Shown: positions 21,651-29,312, counted from the first letter of the stretch. The stretch: 39,933 nt of DNA from CAYPEZ01 sp964409985 (GCA_964409985.1 CAYPEZ010000002.1:1-39933); one strand, 5' to 3'. The notes: a model not told the origin generated them from the letters alone. A program made the numbers and translations.

Positions 21651-23333
21651 ATGGTTGAACGGGCGCTTCGATTTTTGACACGCGAGCATAGCGGCCTCCA
21701 TGAGGCCGCTTTTCTCCTGGGATTTTTTGCCCTGCTCTCTCAAATAACGGGACTCATTCGAGATCGATTGCTCGCAAGCGTCTTTGGGGCTGGAACATCA
21801 TTAGATCTCTATTATGCAGCATTCAGGATCCCGGATCTTCTCTATGTCTCGGTCGCATCTCTTGTTGCATCTACGGCTCTTATTCCTCTCATTTATGCCA
21901 AGGAACGGGGAGAAGATGATGAGGATGCCAAAACATATCTTTCGCGTGTCTTAACGACATTTTCGCTTTCCATGGTCATTGTTGGGGGGATCGTCTGGTG
22001 TCTTCTCCCATACATGACCCCAGTTCTTGTGCCAGGATTTACGCAAGACGCTCAGCAGACATACACAACTCTTGCTCGCATCCTTTTACTTTCTCCATTT
22101 TTCTTGGGACTTTCAAACCTATTTGGATCAATCACTCAAGCATCGAGAAGATTTTTTTCTTACGCTTTTGCGCCTATTGTATATAACGGGGGAATTCTCA
22201 TTGGGATATTGTTATTTGTTCCAACATTCGGTCTTCAAGGACTCGTCTACGGAGTCATCCTTGGCGCACTCCTGCATATGGGGACACAAGTAGGTACACT
22301 TTTTGGACACGGACTACTCCCCACATTTTCAACACTCCTTTCTTGGAATGAAATACGCGAGCTCATAGGAGTCTCACTCCCTCGAACAGTTGGGCTCGCT
22401 GTGCATCAAATTGCGATGATTGTTCTTATTGGCCTTGCATCCAGAATAGAGAGTGGGAGCATTGCCATCTTTACCCTCGCAACAAATCTTCAAAATATTC
22501 CGCTCATGATTGTCGGATCAAGCTATGCCGTGGCAGCATTCCCAACACTTGCACGTCTCTATGGATCTGGGTCTAAAGACGAATTTCTAGCCCAACTTAT
22601 ACAGGCGGTCAAACATATCATTTTTTGGTCAGCACCAGCAATTGTCCTCTTTATTGTGGTCCGTGCGCAAATCGTCCGCACCGTACTTGGGAGTGGGGCA
22701 TTCGACTGGACTGCGACACGCCTCACCGCTGCGGCACTCGCACTCTTGATGTTTTCACTTATTGCTCACTCTCTAGTCCTTCTTTTTGCTCGTGGATACT
22801 ATGCGATGGGGAACACTCGAATACCACTACTTTTTAATACGACTGGTGCGCTGAGTATGGTGGGTTTCGCTTTTCTTTCACTTTTTATATATTCACACTC
22901 TCCATCGTTCCAGTACTTCTTTGAAACACTTTTCCGTGTCGAAGGAGTCCCAGGAACCTCAATGCTCATGCTTCCAATGTCGTATGCGCTAGGAATGGTG
23001 TGCTCGATGACGCTCTACTTTCTTCATCTACGGCGCATGTTCCCACAGGCAGTGGGACAAACACACATATTGTTGCTCCACTCATCTGGTTCGTCCGTGC
23101 TCGCAGGGTACATAGCATACATAACACTACAAACCCTAGGTGGGTTCCTTGATACCGAAACATTGTTTGGGGTTAGCATGCAAGGAGCTCTTGCGCTTGG
23201 AGCGGGGCTCTTCACGTGGATCACAGTACTTCTTTTTTTGGGGAATAGAGAACTCAAAGAGATCACACAAACATTTCGCGCAAGATTCTGGAAAACCACT
23301 AGGCCTATTGCGGGAGAGCAAGAAGAATTGTAG
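21651..23333 (+). CDS. murJ: lipid II flippase MurJ
   Basis: 560 residues with about fourteen membrane helices, of the MOP/MviN family. It moves lipid II across the cytoplasmic membrane for peptidoglycan synthesis. The N-terminus SGLHEAAFLLGFFALLSQIT followed by GLIRDRLLASVFGAG carries the family's conserved Arg-Asp-Arg and Gly-Ala-Gly features. FRIPDLLY and SASTALIPL-like segments follow. It starts 4 bp after the preceding gene without its own promoter. Codons 14-21 form a perfect 9-bp hairpin (AGCGGCCTC/GAGGCCGCT, 21694-21714) followed by TTTT, so an attenuation role is possible. The Gly-Leu-His-Glu-Ala-Ala residues it encodes look like genuine protein. Confidence 0.95.
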   Translation: MVERALRFLTREHSGLHEAAFLLGFFALLSQITGLIRDRLLASVFGAGTSLDLYYAAFRIPDLLYVSVASLVASTALIPLIYAKERGEDDEDAKTYLSRVLTTFSLSMVIVGGIVWCLLPYMTPVLVPGFTQDAQQTYTTLARILLLSPFFLGLSNLFGSITQASRRFFSYAFAPIVYNGGILIGILLFVPTFGLQGLVYGVILGALLHMGTQVGTLFGHGLLPTFSTLLSWNEIRELIGVSLPRTVGLAVHQIAMIVLIGLASRIESGSIAIFTLATNLQNIPLMIVGSSYAVAAFPTLARLYGSGSKDEFLAQLIQAVKHIIFWSAPAIVLFIVVRAQIVRTVLGSGAFDWTATRLTAAALALLMFSLIAHSLVLLFARGYYAMGNTRIPLLFNTTGALSMVGFAFLSLFIYSHSPSFQYFFETLFRVEGVPGTSMLMLPMSYALGMVCSMTLYFLHLRRMFPQAVGQTHILLLHSSGSSVLAGYIAYITLQTLGGFLDTETLFGVSMQGALALGAGLFTWITVLLFLGNRELKEITQTFRARFWKTTRPIAGEQEEL

Positions 23334-23353
23334 TCTCGAGAGAATACACATCT

Positions 23354-25150
23354 ATGCATACGAGAAATTTTTCAATCATTGCACATATTGACCACGGTAA
23401 GTCAACGCTTGCCGATCGTATGCTTGAAGTGACGCATACTATTGAGACTAGAAAAATGAAGGATCAAGTTCTTGATCGCATGGATCTTGAACGAGAGAAA
23501 GGCATTACCATCAAAATGCAGCCAGTGCGCATGGCATATACGTACAAAGGAGAGACGTACCAATTAAACCTGATTGATACTCCAGGACATATCGACTTTT
23601 CATATGAAGTGTCTCGCGCCCTCCATGCCGTTGAAGGATCGATACTCCTTGTCGATGCTACCCAAGGAGTTCAAGCACAGACTCTTACCACTCTCCGCAT
23701 GGCACGCGAACAGGGACTTGTCATTATCCCAGCGATCTCAAAGATCGATTCTCCACTCGCACGCATTGAAGAAACTCGTGAAGAAATTATGAAAACGCTT
23801 GGAGTAAGCGCTGATGATGTACTCCTTGTGTCAGGAAGGACTGGAGAGAATGTTTCAGCGCTTCTGGATGCGGTCATTGAGCGTATTCCGCCACCAACAC
23901 TGACGTATGCTGAAAGCGATGGCACACGTGCGCTCATATTCGATTTCTCATACTCAAACCACCGCGGTGTCATCGTCTATGTGCGCATGCTTGATGGGTC
24001 AATCAAGAAAGGCGATAAACTATCGTTTATCGCCGCAAAAGAGCAGTTCTTTGCTCTCGAAGTCGGTCATTTTAGCCCAGAAGAGATACCGGACGATGCA
24101 CTTCATGGTGGTGAAATTGGATATATTGTTACTGGAATTAAACGACCAGGAATTGCGGGAGTAGGAGACACCATTACCTCAACAGGGAAACCGCTTCCCG
24201 CTCTCGCTGGATATCGCAGACCTACCCCTGTCGTATGGGCATCAATATTCCCAGAGAGCCAGGACGATTTTCATCTTCTGAAACAAGCCCTCGAACGCCT
24301 TCAACTTTCTGATTCTGCTATTTCCTTCGAGGAAGAGAGCTCTGGTATCTTGGGACGAGGGTTTCGGTGTGGGTGTCTTGGGATGCTTCACCTCGAGATC
24401 TTAACCGAGCGATTGAAGCGTGAATTTCAGCTTGCATTGGTTATCACGACACCAACTATTACGTACATCATTACTGACCAAAAAACAGGGAAGAAAACGA
24501 TCATTTACTCCCCGCCATTGTTTCCTGATGATCAGAAACATCTGACGATTGAGGAACCGTGGATTGATGCAGAGATCATAACGCCACCTGAATACCTTGG
24601 AGGAATCACTCAACTCCTCTTTGAACACGAGGGAACGACAACGCACACGGATGTCTTTGGAGACCGTCGCACGGCTGTACGCTTTGAAATGCCGCTTCGA
24701 GAGCTCATGCGTGGATTCTTTGATAAGCTCAAAAGCGTATCTTCTGGTTTTGCATCATTGTCGTATGAAGAATCGGGACATAGACTTGCGGATGTTGTTC
24801 GGCTTGATATTCTTGTGGCCGATGAACCAGTCCAAGCCTTTACCAAGGTCGTCTCTCGAAGACGCGCTGAGGAAGAAGCACAAAAAACCGTAGAAAAACT
24901 TTTTACCATTCTCCCAAGACAGCTTTTCGTCATGAAAATCCAGGGACGTGCAATGGGGCGCATCATCGCCTCACGTACTGTTTCTGCGCTTCGCAAAGAC
25001 GTGACCGGTTACCTCTACGGTGGCGATATTACCCGAAAGATGAAACTCCTCGAGAAGCAGAAGAAGGGGAAGAAGAAGATGAAAGAGCGCGGATCACCAG
25101 GATTTACGATCCCACAAGACGTCTTTCTCAAAATGATCAAATCAGACTAG
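23354..25150 (+). CDS. lepA: elongation factor 4 (LepA)
   Basis: A 598-residue translational GTPase that acts on the ribosome, where it is linked to back-translocation and to ribosome assembly or initiation. All G motifs are present: AHIDHGKST (residues 10-18), the switch I region GITI, DTPGHIDF (about 74-81), and the SKID base-specificity motif (about 129-132). The LepA-specific C-terminal domain closes with MKERGSPGFTIPQDVFLKMI, typical of the family. The start at 23354 gives the standard N-terminus RNFSIIAHIDHGKST. It lies 20 bp after murJ, probably in the same transcript. No Shine-Dalgarno site is evident. Confidence 0.97.
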   Translation: MHTRNFSIIAHIDHGKSTLADRMLEVTHTIETRKMKDQVLDRMDLEREKGITIKMQPVRMAYTYKGETYQLNLIDTPGHIDFSYEVSRALHAVEGSILLVDATQGVQAQTLTTLRMAREQGLVIIPAISKIDSPLARIEETREEIMKTLGVSADDVLLVSGRTGENVSALLDAVIERIPPPTLTYAESDGTRALIFDFSYSNHRGVIVYVRMLDGSIKKGDKLSFIAAKEQFFALEVGHFSPEEIPDDALHGGEIGYIVTGIKRPGIAGVGDTITSTGKPLPALAGYRRPTPVVWASIFPESQDDFHLLKQALERLQLSDSAISFEEESSGILGRGFRCGCLGMLHLEILTERLKREFQLALVITTPTITYIITDQKTGKKTIIYSPPLFPDDQKHLTIEEPWIDAEIITPPEYLGGITQLLFEHEGTTTHTDVFGDRRTAVRFEMPLRELMRGFFDKLKSVSSGFASLSYEESGHRLADVVRLDILVADEPVQAFTKVVSRRRAEEEAQKTVEKLFTILPRQLFVMKIQGRAMGRIIASRTVSALRKDVTGYLYGGDITRKMKLLEKQKKGKKKMKERGSPGFTIPQDVFLKMIKSD

Positions 25151-25167
25151 TATCGTGTCTAAAATGC

Positions 25168-25278
25168 CTAATTCATGAAGATCGGCATATAGAGCAACAC
25201 CATCGAGATAATCACAAGGACCGAGAGGACGACCCAGGCAATACGGATGACTTTTTGGCCTTTTTTGTTGAACAGCAT
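25168..25278 (-). CDS. 36-residue single-helix membrane protein
   Basis: A very short protein, convergent with lepA. It begins MLFNKKGQKVIRIAW and then has one hydrophobic helix (about residues 14-33) ending MPIFMN. The positively charged head before one membrane helix fits an N-in small membrane protein. TATCCT stands 5 bp before the ATG on the minus strand, consistent with a leaderless start. The frame is open further upstream, but that part overlaps the promoter of ftsB and reads poorly. I believe similar short ORFs occur widely in Patescibacteria; this is from memory and unchecked. Confidence 0.5.
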   Translation of the reverse strand: MLFNKKGQKVIRIAWVVLSVLVIISMVLLYMPIFMN

Positions 25279-25295
25279 AAGAAAGGATAAGGTAT

Positions 25296-25324
25296 TTGTG
25301 AGTGGAAAACCCACATAGTATAGT
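25296..25324 (+). promoter_or_regulatory. promoter predicting a leaderless ftsB-like transcript
   Basis: TTGTGA (25296-25301), a 17-bp spacer and TATAGT (25319-25324), with 6 bp to the ATG at 25331. The transcription start is expected at or within 1 nt of the ATG. Confidence 0.7.
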
Positions 25325-25330
25325 AAATGA

Positions 25331-25738
25331 ATGCCTGAAATGCTAGGGGTTCGCCGAAAATATCGCATGAGACGGTTTTTTGGCAGCAAGATCGCTTTTG
25401 CTGTGGTCCTTTTGCTAACCATCGTCCTTGCGCAAGCTGCGATAGGGATGTATTACAAAGCAAAAGAAACACGTGTAAAAAAAGATCTTGTTCAGGCTGA
25501 ACTCGCGCGTCTCCAAGCTCGTGAAACTGAGCTCCGCGCGGAAAATGCCAGACTTTCTAGCGAGCGAGGTATTGAGTCAGAACTACGCAATCGATTCTTT
25601 ATCGTCAAAGATGGAGAAAAAGTCGCAGTGATTTCGGATAACGCTGAACACTCCGATACAAAACCTGCATCAAAAAAGGAGCAAGGATTTTGGACAAAAA
25701 TCATTTCTGCGGTAGTATTCTGGGGTAACAAAAAATAG
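25331..25738 (+). CDS. septum formation initiator, FtsB/DivIC family
   Basis: A 135-residue bitopic membrane protein: a short basic cytosolic head, one membrane helix (about residues 22-42), then a coiled coil (about 45-80, KKDLVQAELARLQARETELR and on), and a small outer part ending in a Lys-rich tail. This is the layout of FtsB/DivIC, which joins FtsL and FtsQ in the divisome and regulates septal wall synthesis. The conserved LSSERGIESELRNRFFIVKDGE segment, with its Glu and the following arginines, fits the family. The start is set by the promoter 6 bp upstream; a later ATG (codon 13) is possible. tRNA-Gly begins 4 bp after the stop and is likely co-transcribed. Confidence 0.85.
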   Translation: MPEMLGVRRKYRMRRFFGSKIAFAVVLLLTIVLAQAAIGMYYKAKETRVKKDLVQAELARLQARETELRAENARLSSERGIESELRNRFFIVKDGEKVAVISDNAEHSDTKPASKKEQGFWTKIISAVVFWGNKK

Positions 25739-25742
25739 TGAC

Positions 25743-25816
25743 GCGGAATTAGTTTAGTGGCAGAACTTCTGCTTCCCAAGCAGGTGGCGCGAGTTCGATT
25801 CTCGCATTCCGCACCA
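25743..25816 (+). tRNA. tRNA-Gly (anticodon CCC), CCA encoded
   Basis: Acceptor GCGGAAT (25743-25749) pairs with ATTCCGC (25806-25812); discriminator A and encoded CCA follow. The anticodon loop TTCCCAA gives CCC, reading GGG. It begins 4 bp after the ftsB-like stop codon and is probably excised from that mRNA. Confidence 0.95.
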
Positions 25817-25878
25817 ATAAGATAGTTTTACATTAGTGTATATGGGTTTTTCTCAGACGTAACAGAGGGGCGGGGAAG

Positions 25879-25887
25879 TGCTATACT
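25879..25887 (+). promoter_or_regulatory. extended -10 promoter of the gene at 25898
   Basis: TGCTATACT, an extended -10 box, ends 10 bp before the ATG at 25898. The predicted leader is about 3-4 nt. No good -35 is seen, as expected for an extended -10 promoter. Confidence 0.6.
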
Positions 25888-25897
25888 ACTTGTATCT

Positions 25898-26494
25898 ATG
25901 GAACGTATACAACGCAACCTTCCTATTATTATTGGATTATTGATTCCCGTGCTCATGATCGCTGTCATTGCAGCAGTCATTTATGGTGGGCGAGCCTTTT
26001 CAAATGTCCCACCGCCAACACAGAATTTTATTTATGCCCTCGGCGACACGGTTGTCGGTGTTTCATCGTACGGATACCTTGCGCGCCCAGCAAATACATG
26101 CGCAGGAGAATATTACCGTGTCGCATCTGGAACACTCAAAAAAATTCCTATCGATCCGAAAGACCGCGATGCGTATTGTAAAGATGCACTTCTTGACTTG
26201 AAAGAACCTCAGTTTTTCCTTCATGATGTAAAGACAAACACAAGCAAAAAACTCACCTTCGAGGAAGCTGCGACCCTTGTGATTGATGACACTCCAAAAG
26301 CGAAAGATGGATATGAGTATGTGCAATATATCGATCGAACAGATTTCGGACTTTTGGGAATGTTTGGCGGAGGTAGCTATGATTACAATGCGCGCTACCT
26401 CAAAAACGACTCATATTACGAAAAAATGAACCTAGAGATTCCTACAGCTACGTATTACATGCCCGATGTATTCTTAGGTTGGGTCGCTCAATAA
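25898..26494 (+). CDS. membrane-anchored hypothetical protein
   Basis: I do not recognise this protein of 198 residues. One N-terminal membrane helix (about residues 8-31) follows a short basic head, so the rest is probably outside the membrane. The outer part has two cysteines (in NTCAGEYYRV and DAYCKDALL, about 37 apart at residues 63 and 90) that could form a disulfide. It also has a Gly-rich turn (GLLGMFGGGSYDYN) and ends in YYMPDVFLGWVAQ. The next gene, another membrane protein, starts 10 bp after the stop, so the two form an operon with a predicted near-leaderless transcript. Confidence 0.65.
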   Translation: MERIQRNLPIIIGLLIPVLMIAVIAAVIYGGRAFSNVPPPTQNFIYALGDTVVGVSSYGYLARPANTCAGEYYRVASGTLKKIPIDPKDRDAYCKDALLDLKEPQFFLHDVKTNTSKKLTFEEAATLVIDDTPKAKDGYEYVQYIDRTDFGLLGMFGGGSYDYNARYLKNDSYYEKMNLEIPTATYYMPDVFLGWVAQ

Positions 26495-26504
26495 CACAAT
26501 ACAT

Positions 26505-27479
26505 ATGATGACCAAAGAAGCACTACTTGCCGAAATTCGTTCGGCACTTGAAGGAGGAGTAATTTCTCAATCAGAAATTTTAGGGACCTTTTCTGAGTTC
26601 AAAGAGGAAGAGGGGAAGTCTCGTATTGCGACCATTCTTTACTACATCGGCGGGCTCGTTGTTTTTCTCGGAATTGCTTTCTTCATTGGGCAGAAGTGGG
26701 GGGAAATGCAGAGCGCAATGCGCATACTTGTGACACTTGGATTTGGGCTTGGTTTTTTTGTTGCAGCAACTGTGCTTACACTCAGAAAAGCATCTCTTGG
26801 GTTTGCGGACGCTTTTCACCTTATTGGAGGACTCCTTATCCCTTCTGGCGTCTTTGTTACCCTGTGGGAGCTTGGATATCGTGATGGAAGTTATGGGAAA
26901 GTGCTCATATTTCTCGCTCTCGCCTTGCTATGGGCTCTCGCGTATGTGTATCAAAAGAGAATCACCGTTGCACTGTTCTCAGTGATCTTCGGTAGCATTG
27001 CATATATTCTCTTCACGTCTACATATCTCAACAAGTTGGATTTTTTCCCAGGATGGGATCCGTTTGCGTACTTTCTTATTGGGCTAGGACTCTCGTATCT
27101 CACTCTTGGGTTCGGATTCTCAAATAAGCAATTACGCCCAATCTCAGGGGCACTCTACTTCTTCGGGACTCCACTCGTCCTTGGGTCGGCCATGTATCTT
27201 CAGGGGTATGCACCTGACGCTCGGGTCTTTTGGGAGCTCGTGTATCCAGTACTTTTGTTTGGGGGACTCTACGCATCGGTGTATTTGAAAAGTCGATCTG
27301 TCTTAGTATTCACATCGCTCTTTCTCATTGGGTATGTCGTCAAAATCATGTTCGAGTATTTTGAAGACACGCTTTCTGGGCCACTACTTTTCATTGCGGC
27401 AGGGCTCGTGATCATGGGAACTGGGTACCTCACCATCTATCTCAACAAGAGATACTTTAAGACAGGGAAGGTTGTGTAA
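26505..27479 (+). CDS. DUF2157-like multi-pass membrane protein
   Basis: 324 residues with a short cytosolic N-terminal helix (LLAEIRSALEGGVISQSEIL) and about nine membrane helices from residue 40 on. The N-terminal helix followed by a membrane bundle, and the motif YYIGGLVVFLGIAFFIGQ, recall DUF2157 predicted membrane proteins. Their function is unknown. Two ATG codons stand in tandem (26505 and 26508), either of which may be used. No Shine-Dalgarno site is seen. It lies 10 bp after the preceding membrane-anchored protein. Confidence 0.65.
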   Translation: MMTKEALLAEIRSALEGGVISQSEILGTFSEFKEEEGKSRIATILYYIGGLVVFLGIAFFIGQKWGEMQSAMRILVTLGFGLGFFVAATVLTLRKASLGFADAFHLIGGLLIPSGVFVTLWELGYRDGSYGKVLIFLALALLWALAYVYQKRITVALFSVIFGSIAYILFTSTYLNKLDFFPGWDPFAYFLIGLGLSYLTLGFGFSNKQLRPISGALYFFGTPLVLGSAMYLQGYAPDARVFWELVYPVLLFGGLYASVYLKSRSVLVFTSLFLIGYVVKIMFEYFEDTLSGPLLFIAAGLVIMGTGYLTIYLNKRYFKTGKVV

Positions 27480-27484
27480 AATAA

Positions 27485-27514
27485 GTGACAATGCGGTCAA
27501 ATGTATGGTAAAAT
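27485..27514 (+). promoter_or_regulatory. promoter of the glutaredoxin gene
   Basis: GTGACA (27485-27490), an 18-bp spacer and TAAAAT (27509-27514) preceded by TGG, an extended -10. The start is expected near 27521, giving a leader of about 35 nt to the ATG at 27556. Confidence 0.55.
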
Positions 27515-27555
27515 CACACCCGATGACATAATCTTATCAGCTCATCATTCTCCTC

Positions 27556-27819
27556 ATGAAAACGGTAAATATCTACACAACCCCAACATGCATGTATTGC
27601 AAAATGGCCAAAGATTTCTTTCAAAAGAATGGCGTTGCTTATAATGAATACAACGTACAGTCAGACCTAGAGAAGCGCAAAGAAATGATGGATCTCTCGG
27701 GTCAAATGGGAGTTCCTGTCATCACTGTCGATCAAGACCTGATTGTTGGCTTTGACAGGAGGAAGCTCGAGTCTCTTTTGGGAATCGGAGCAGGCCCAGC
27801 AACGCCCCAGACAGCATAA
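27556..27819 (+). CDS. glutaredoxin-like protein
   Basis: An 87-residue thioredoxin-fold protein, cytosolic. The active site is TPTCMYCKM (Cys12 and Cys15, CxxC). The cis-proline loop GVPVITVD (about 56-63) and the closing VGFDRRKLESLLGI fit the small NrdH/YruB-like glutaredoxins. These reduce disulfides, in some bacteria that of ribonucleotide reductase. Since the window encodes a class I reductase with a C-terminal CESC, this protein is a candidate electron donor, but the genes are 17 kb apart and the link is an inference. No Shine-Dalgarno site is visible. A perfect terminator follows 21 bp downstream. Confidence 0.9.
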   Translation: MKTVNIYTTPTCMYCKMAKDFFQKNGVAYNEYNVQSDLEKRKEMMDLSGQMGVPVITVDQDLIVGFDRRKLESLLGIGAGPATPQTA

Positions 27820-27840
27820 ATATACCCTTATAACACTCAA

Positions 27841-27863
27841 AACGGGCCCTAGGGCCCGTTTTT
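27841..27863 (+). terminator. rho-independent terminator after glutaredoxin
   Basis: AACGGGCC (27841-27848) pairs with GGCCCGTT (27853-27860) around CTAG and runs into five Ts (27859-27863). tRNA-Arg starts 3 bp later. Confidence 0.9.
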
Positions 27864-27865
27864 AT

Positions 27866-27940
27866 GCTCTCATAGCTCAATGGATAGAGCTACTCCGTCC
27901 TAAGGAGAAGATGTAGGTTCGATTCCTACTGAGAGCACCA
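27866..27940 (+). tRNA. tRNA-Arg (anticodon CCT), CCA encoded
   Basis: Acceptor GCTCTCA (27866-27872) pairs with TGAGAGC (27930-27936); discriminator A and encoded CCA follow. The anticodon loop GTCCTAA gives CCT, reading AGG. Position 32 is G rather than a pyrimidine, which is unusual. Its start lies 3 bp after a strong terminator, so a promoter inside the upstream gene or readthrough must serve it. Confidence 0.93.
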
Positions 27941-28025
27941 TATGATGAAACCCTCTGAGCGTGGACACAAAAATATGTGCTGAAAAAACGTTTGCAAAGA
28001 GATATACTGTTTATGAGAAAAATTT

Positions 28026-28553
28026 ATGGATAATCATTCTGCAGAACAGCCTCCGTCCACAGAAAAAATTTTTAATGAGAGAATTATTACTTCTGAAAAT
28101 CTTTCCCAGCTCGCAAAGATACGCGCAAGTATTGACCTGAACAGAGGGGACAAGGATCTCTTAGAAGAGGCTGTGGGGTATGCACAGAGAGACGATCGTA
28201 GAGCTATCGTCATGGAAGACGAGAAAGGCGAAATTGCAGGATATATCGAAATAAAAATTGATGAAGATCTTCCGTCGGGTGCCCCAAGAGAATTATTTAA
28301 TGGCGCCAACTTTGCACATCTCGCTCGTATTGGGGTAGAAGAAAATTTCCGAAGGATGGGGGTTGCAAAACGATTAATGGTCGCCGCTGAAACATATGCG
28401 CTCGAACACGGAAAGTCAGGTCTTTGGCTAGATTGCTTATCAAAAAACGATCCTGCATTGGCTTTGTATGAATCGTGTGGATATCAAGAAGTGGTGGAGT
28501 TTTTTGATGAAAGAAAACACAAGCAAAGGAAAATCTTGGTTAAAAACTTCTAA
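28026..28553 (+). CDS. GNAT-family N-acetyltransferase
   Basis: 175 residues, cytosolic. The acetyl-CoA binding core is clear: FAHLARIGVEENFRRMGVAKRLM (about residues 95-117), with the family's Arg/Gln-x-x-Gly-x-Ala pattern as RRMGVA, and the later LWLDCLSKNDPALALYESCGYQEV (about 137-160). Such enzymes transfer an acetyl group to an amine of a small molecule or protein; the substrate is unknown. TATACT (28003-28008) 17 bp before the ATG suggests a leader of about 10 nt. The first 40 residues are poorly conserved-looking and may be a family-specific extension. Confidence 0.85.
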   Translation: MDNHSAEQPPSTEKIFNERIITSENLSQLAKIRASIDLNRGDKDLLEEAVGYAQRDDRRAIVMEDEKGEIAGYIEIKIDEDLPSGAPRELFNGANFAHLARIGVEENFRRMGVAKRLMVAAETYALEHGKSGLWLDCLSKNDPALALYESCGYQEVVEFFDERKHKQRKILVKNF

Positions 28554-28640
28554 CATGAACTCCACTGTCCTCAACACGTACAATACACGCATGAGACAAG
28601 CATATCTCACACATAACGACCAAGAATGTACACGGAATAA

Positions 28641-28649
28641 TGCTATACT
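28641..28649 (+). promoter_or_regulatory. extended -10 promoter predicting a leaderless transcript at 28656
   Basis: TGCTATACT (28641-28649) ends 6 bp before the ATG at 28656. It is the same extended -10 sequence as at 25879-25887. Confidence 0.65.
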
Positions 28650-28655
28650 TAAACT

Positions 28656-28943
28656 ATGGACGAAAAAATAGATGAACTTCTCGAGCTCACACGAGAAAAC
28701 AACAAAATCCTTCGTAAGATGCATCGTGCTCAGCTGTGGTCAGGAATTTTCCGTTTCTTATACTGGGCAACGATTATTGGGACAAGCATCGGTTTGTGGT
28801 ATTACTTCCAACCAACAATTGATAACTATATCCGCACGTATCAAACTCTCCTCAATCGCGTAGATTCGCTCACAGGAAGCGCAGGAGAGGGAATCGGCAC
28901 TATCTCAGACCTCCTCAATAATCCACTCATCAAGAGGCCATAA
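28656..28943 (+). CDS. small membrane protein with N-terminal coiled coil
   Basis: I do not recognise this protein of 95 residues. An acidic-basic amphipathic helix (MDEKIDELLELTRENNKILR, probably a coiled coil) precedes one membrane helix (about residues 34-51). A short outer part rich in Ser, Gly and Asn follows, ending in LLNNPLIKRP. The start is fixed by the promoter 6 bp upstream. It is followed by an acceptor-stem-like tRNA relic and an AT-rich terminator. Confidence 0.6.
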   Translation: MDEKIDELLELTRENNKILRKMHRAQLWSGIFRFLYWATIIGTSIGLWYYFQPTIDNYIRTYQTLLNRVDSLTGSAGEGIGTISDLLNNPLIKRP

Positions 28944-28996
28944 TGGGCGTTTGAAAGAAGAGGGATAATTTGATATAGTCCCTGGGTTACCATTTT

Positions 28997-29023
28997 GCCG
29001 AGATAAATAGGTGAGTCTCGGCA
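28997..29023 (+). repeat. tRNA-Phe acceptor-stem relic
   Basis: GCCGAGAT (28997-29004) and TCTCGGCA (29016-29023) equal the two acceptor strands of the tRNA-Phe 50 bp further on, but only 11 bp separate them. It looks like a tRNA gene whose middle is lost, or a chance hairpin. Confidence 0.4.
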
Positions 29024-29033
29024 TCGTTCGAAA

Positions 29034-29062
29034 AAAATGAGAATATATGATATTCTCATTTT
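29034..29062 (+). terminator. AT-rich terminator hairpin
   Basis: AAAATGAGAATAT (29034-29046) pairs perfectly with ATATTCTCATTTT (29050-29062) around a 3-nt loop. The right arm ends in Ts. It separates the small membrane protein gene from tRNA-Phe. Confidence 0.65.
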
Positions 29063-29073
29063 GTTTGTCACTT

Positions 29074-29146
29074 GCCGAGATAGCTCAGTTGGTAGAGCAT
29101 TTCCCTGAAGAGGAAGGGGTCGCCGGTTCGAGCCCGGCTCTCGGCA
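29074..29146 (+). tRNA. tRNA-Phe (anticodon GAA), CCA not encoded
   Basis: Acceptor GCCGAGA (29074-29080) pairs with TCTCGGC (29139-29145), discriminator A at 29146. The anticodon loop CTGAAGA gives GAA. The next bases are CAGA, so the CCA must be added enzymatically, in contrast to tRNA-Ser, -Gly and -Arg here. Its 3' end is duplicated at 29285-29306. Confidence 0.95.
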
Positions 29147-29150
29147 CAGA

Positions 29151-29312
29151 AAAGAGCGCAGCGAGTTTCGGCAGAGAAGAAAGCCGATTGTTAGGCTTTC
29201 GGCAGGACTCGAAGCCTTCCTCTCATATTTGTGAGCGATGCTTATCGTGAGCAAATGAGAAAAGGGAACTGTCCCTGTAAGGGACGAGCCCGGTTCTCGG
29301 CACAGATCAGAC
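29151..29312. other. intergenic region with a partial tRNA-Phe 3' duplication
   Basis: CGAGCCCGGTTCTCGGCACA and two more bases (29285-29306) repeat the T-arm and acceptor end of tRNA-Phe (29129-29150) with one mismatch. Between the copies are short hairpins: GTCCC/GGGAC near 29270-29284 and AGCC/GGCT near 29180-29200. No gene is seen. Confidence 0.6.

Noticed and set aside
27523..27531. ATG-ACA-TAA mini-frame next to the predicted start of the glutaredoxin mRNA
   Set aside because: Two codons only; no reason to think it is translated or regulatory.
28013..28033. Six-codon upstream frame (MRKIYG) overlapping the start of the GNAT gene, as a possible regulatory uORF
   Set aside because: The TATACT box at 28003-28008 puts the expected transcription start at about 28015, after the A of this ATG, so it is probably not in the mRNA.
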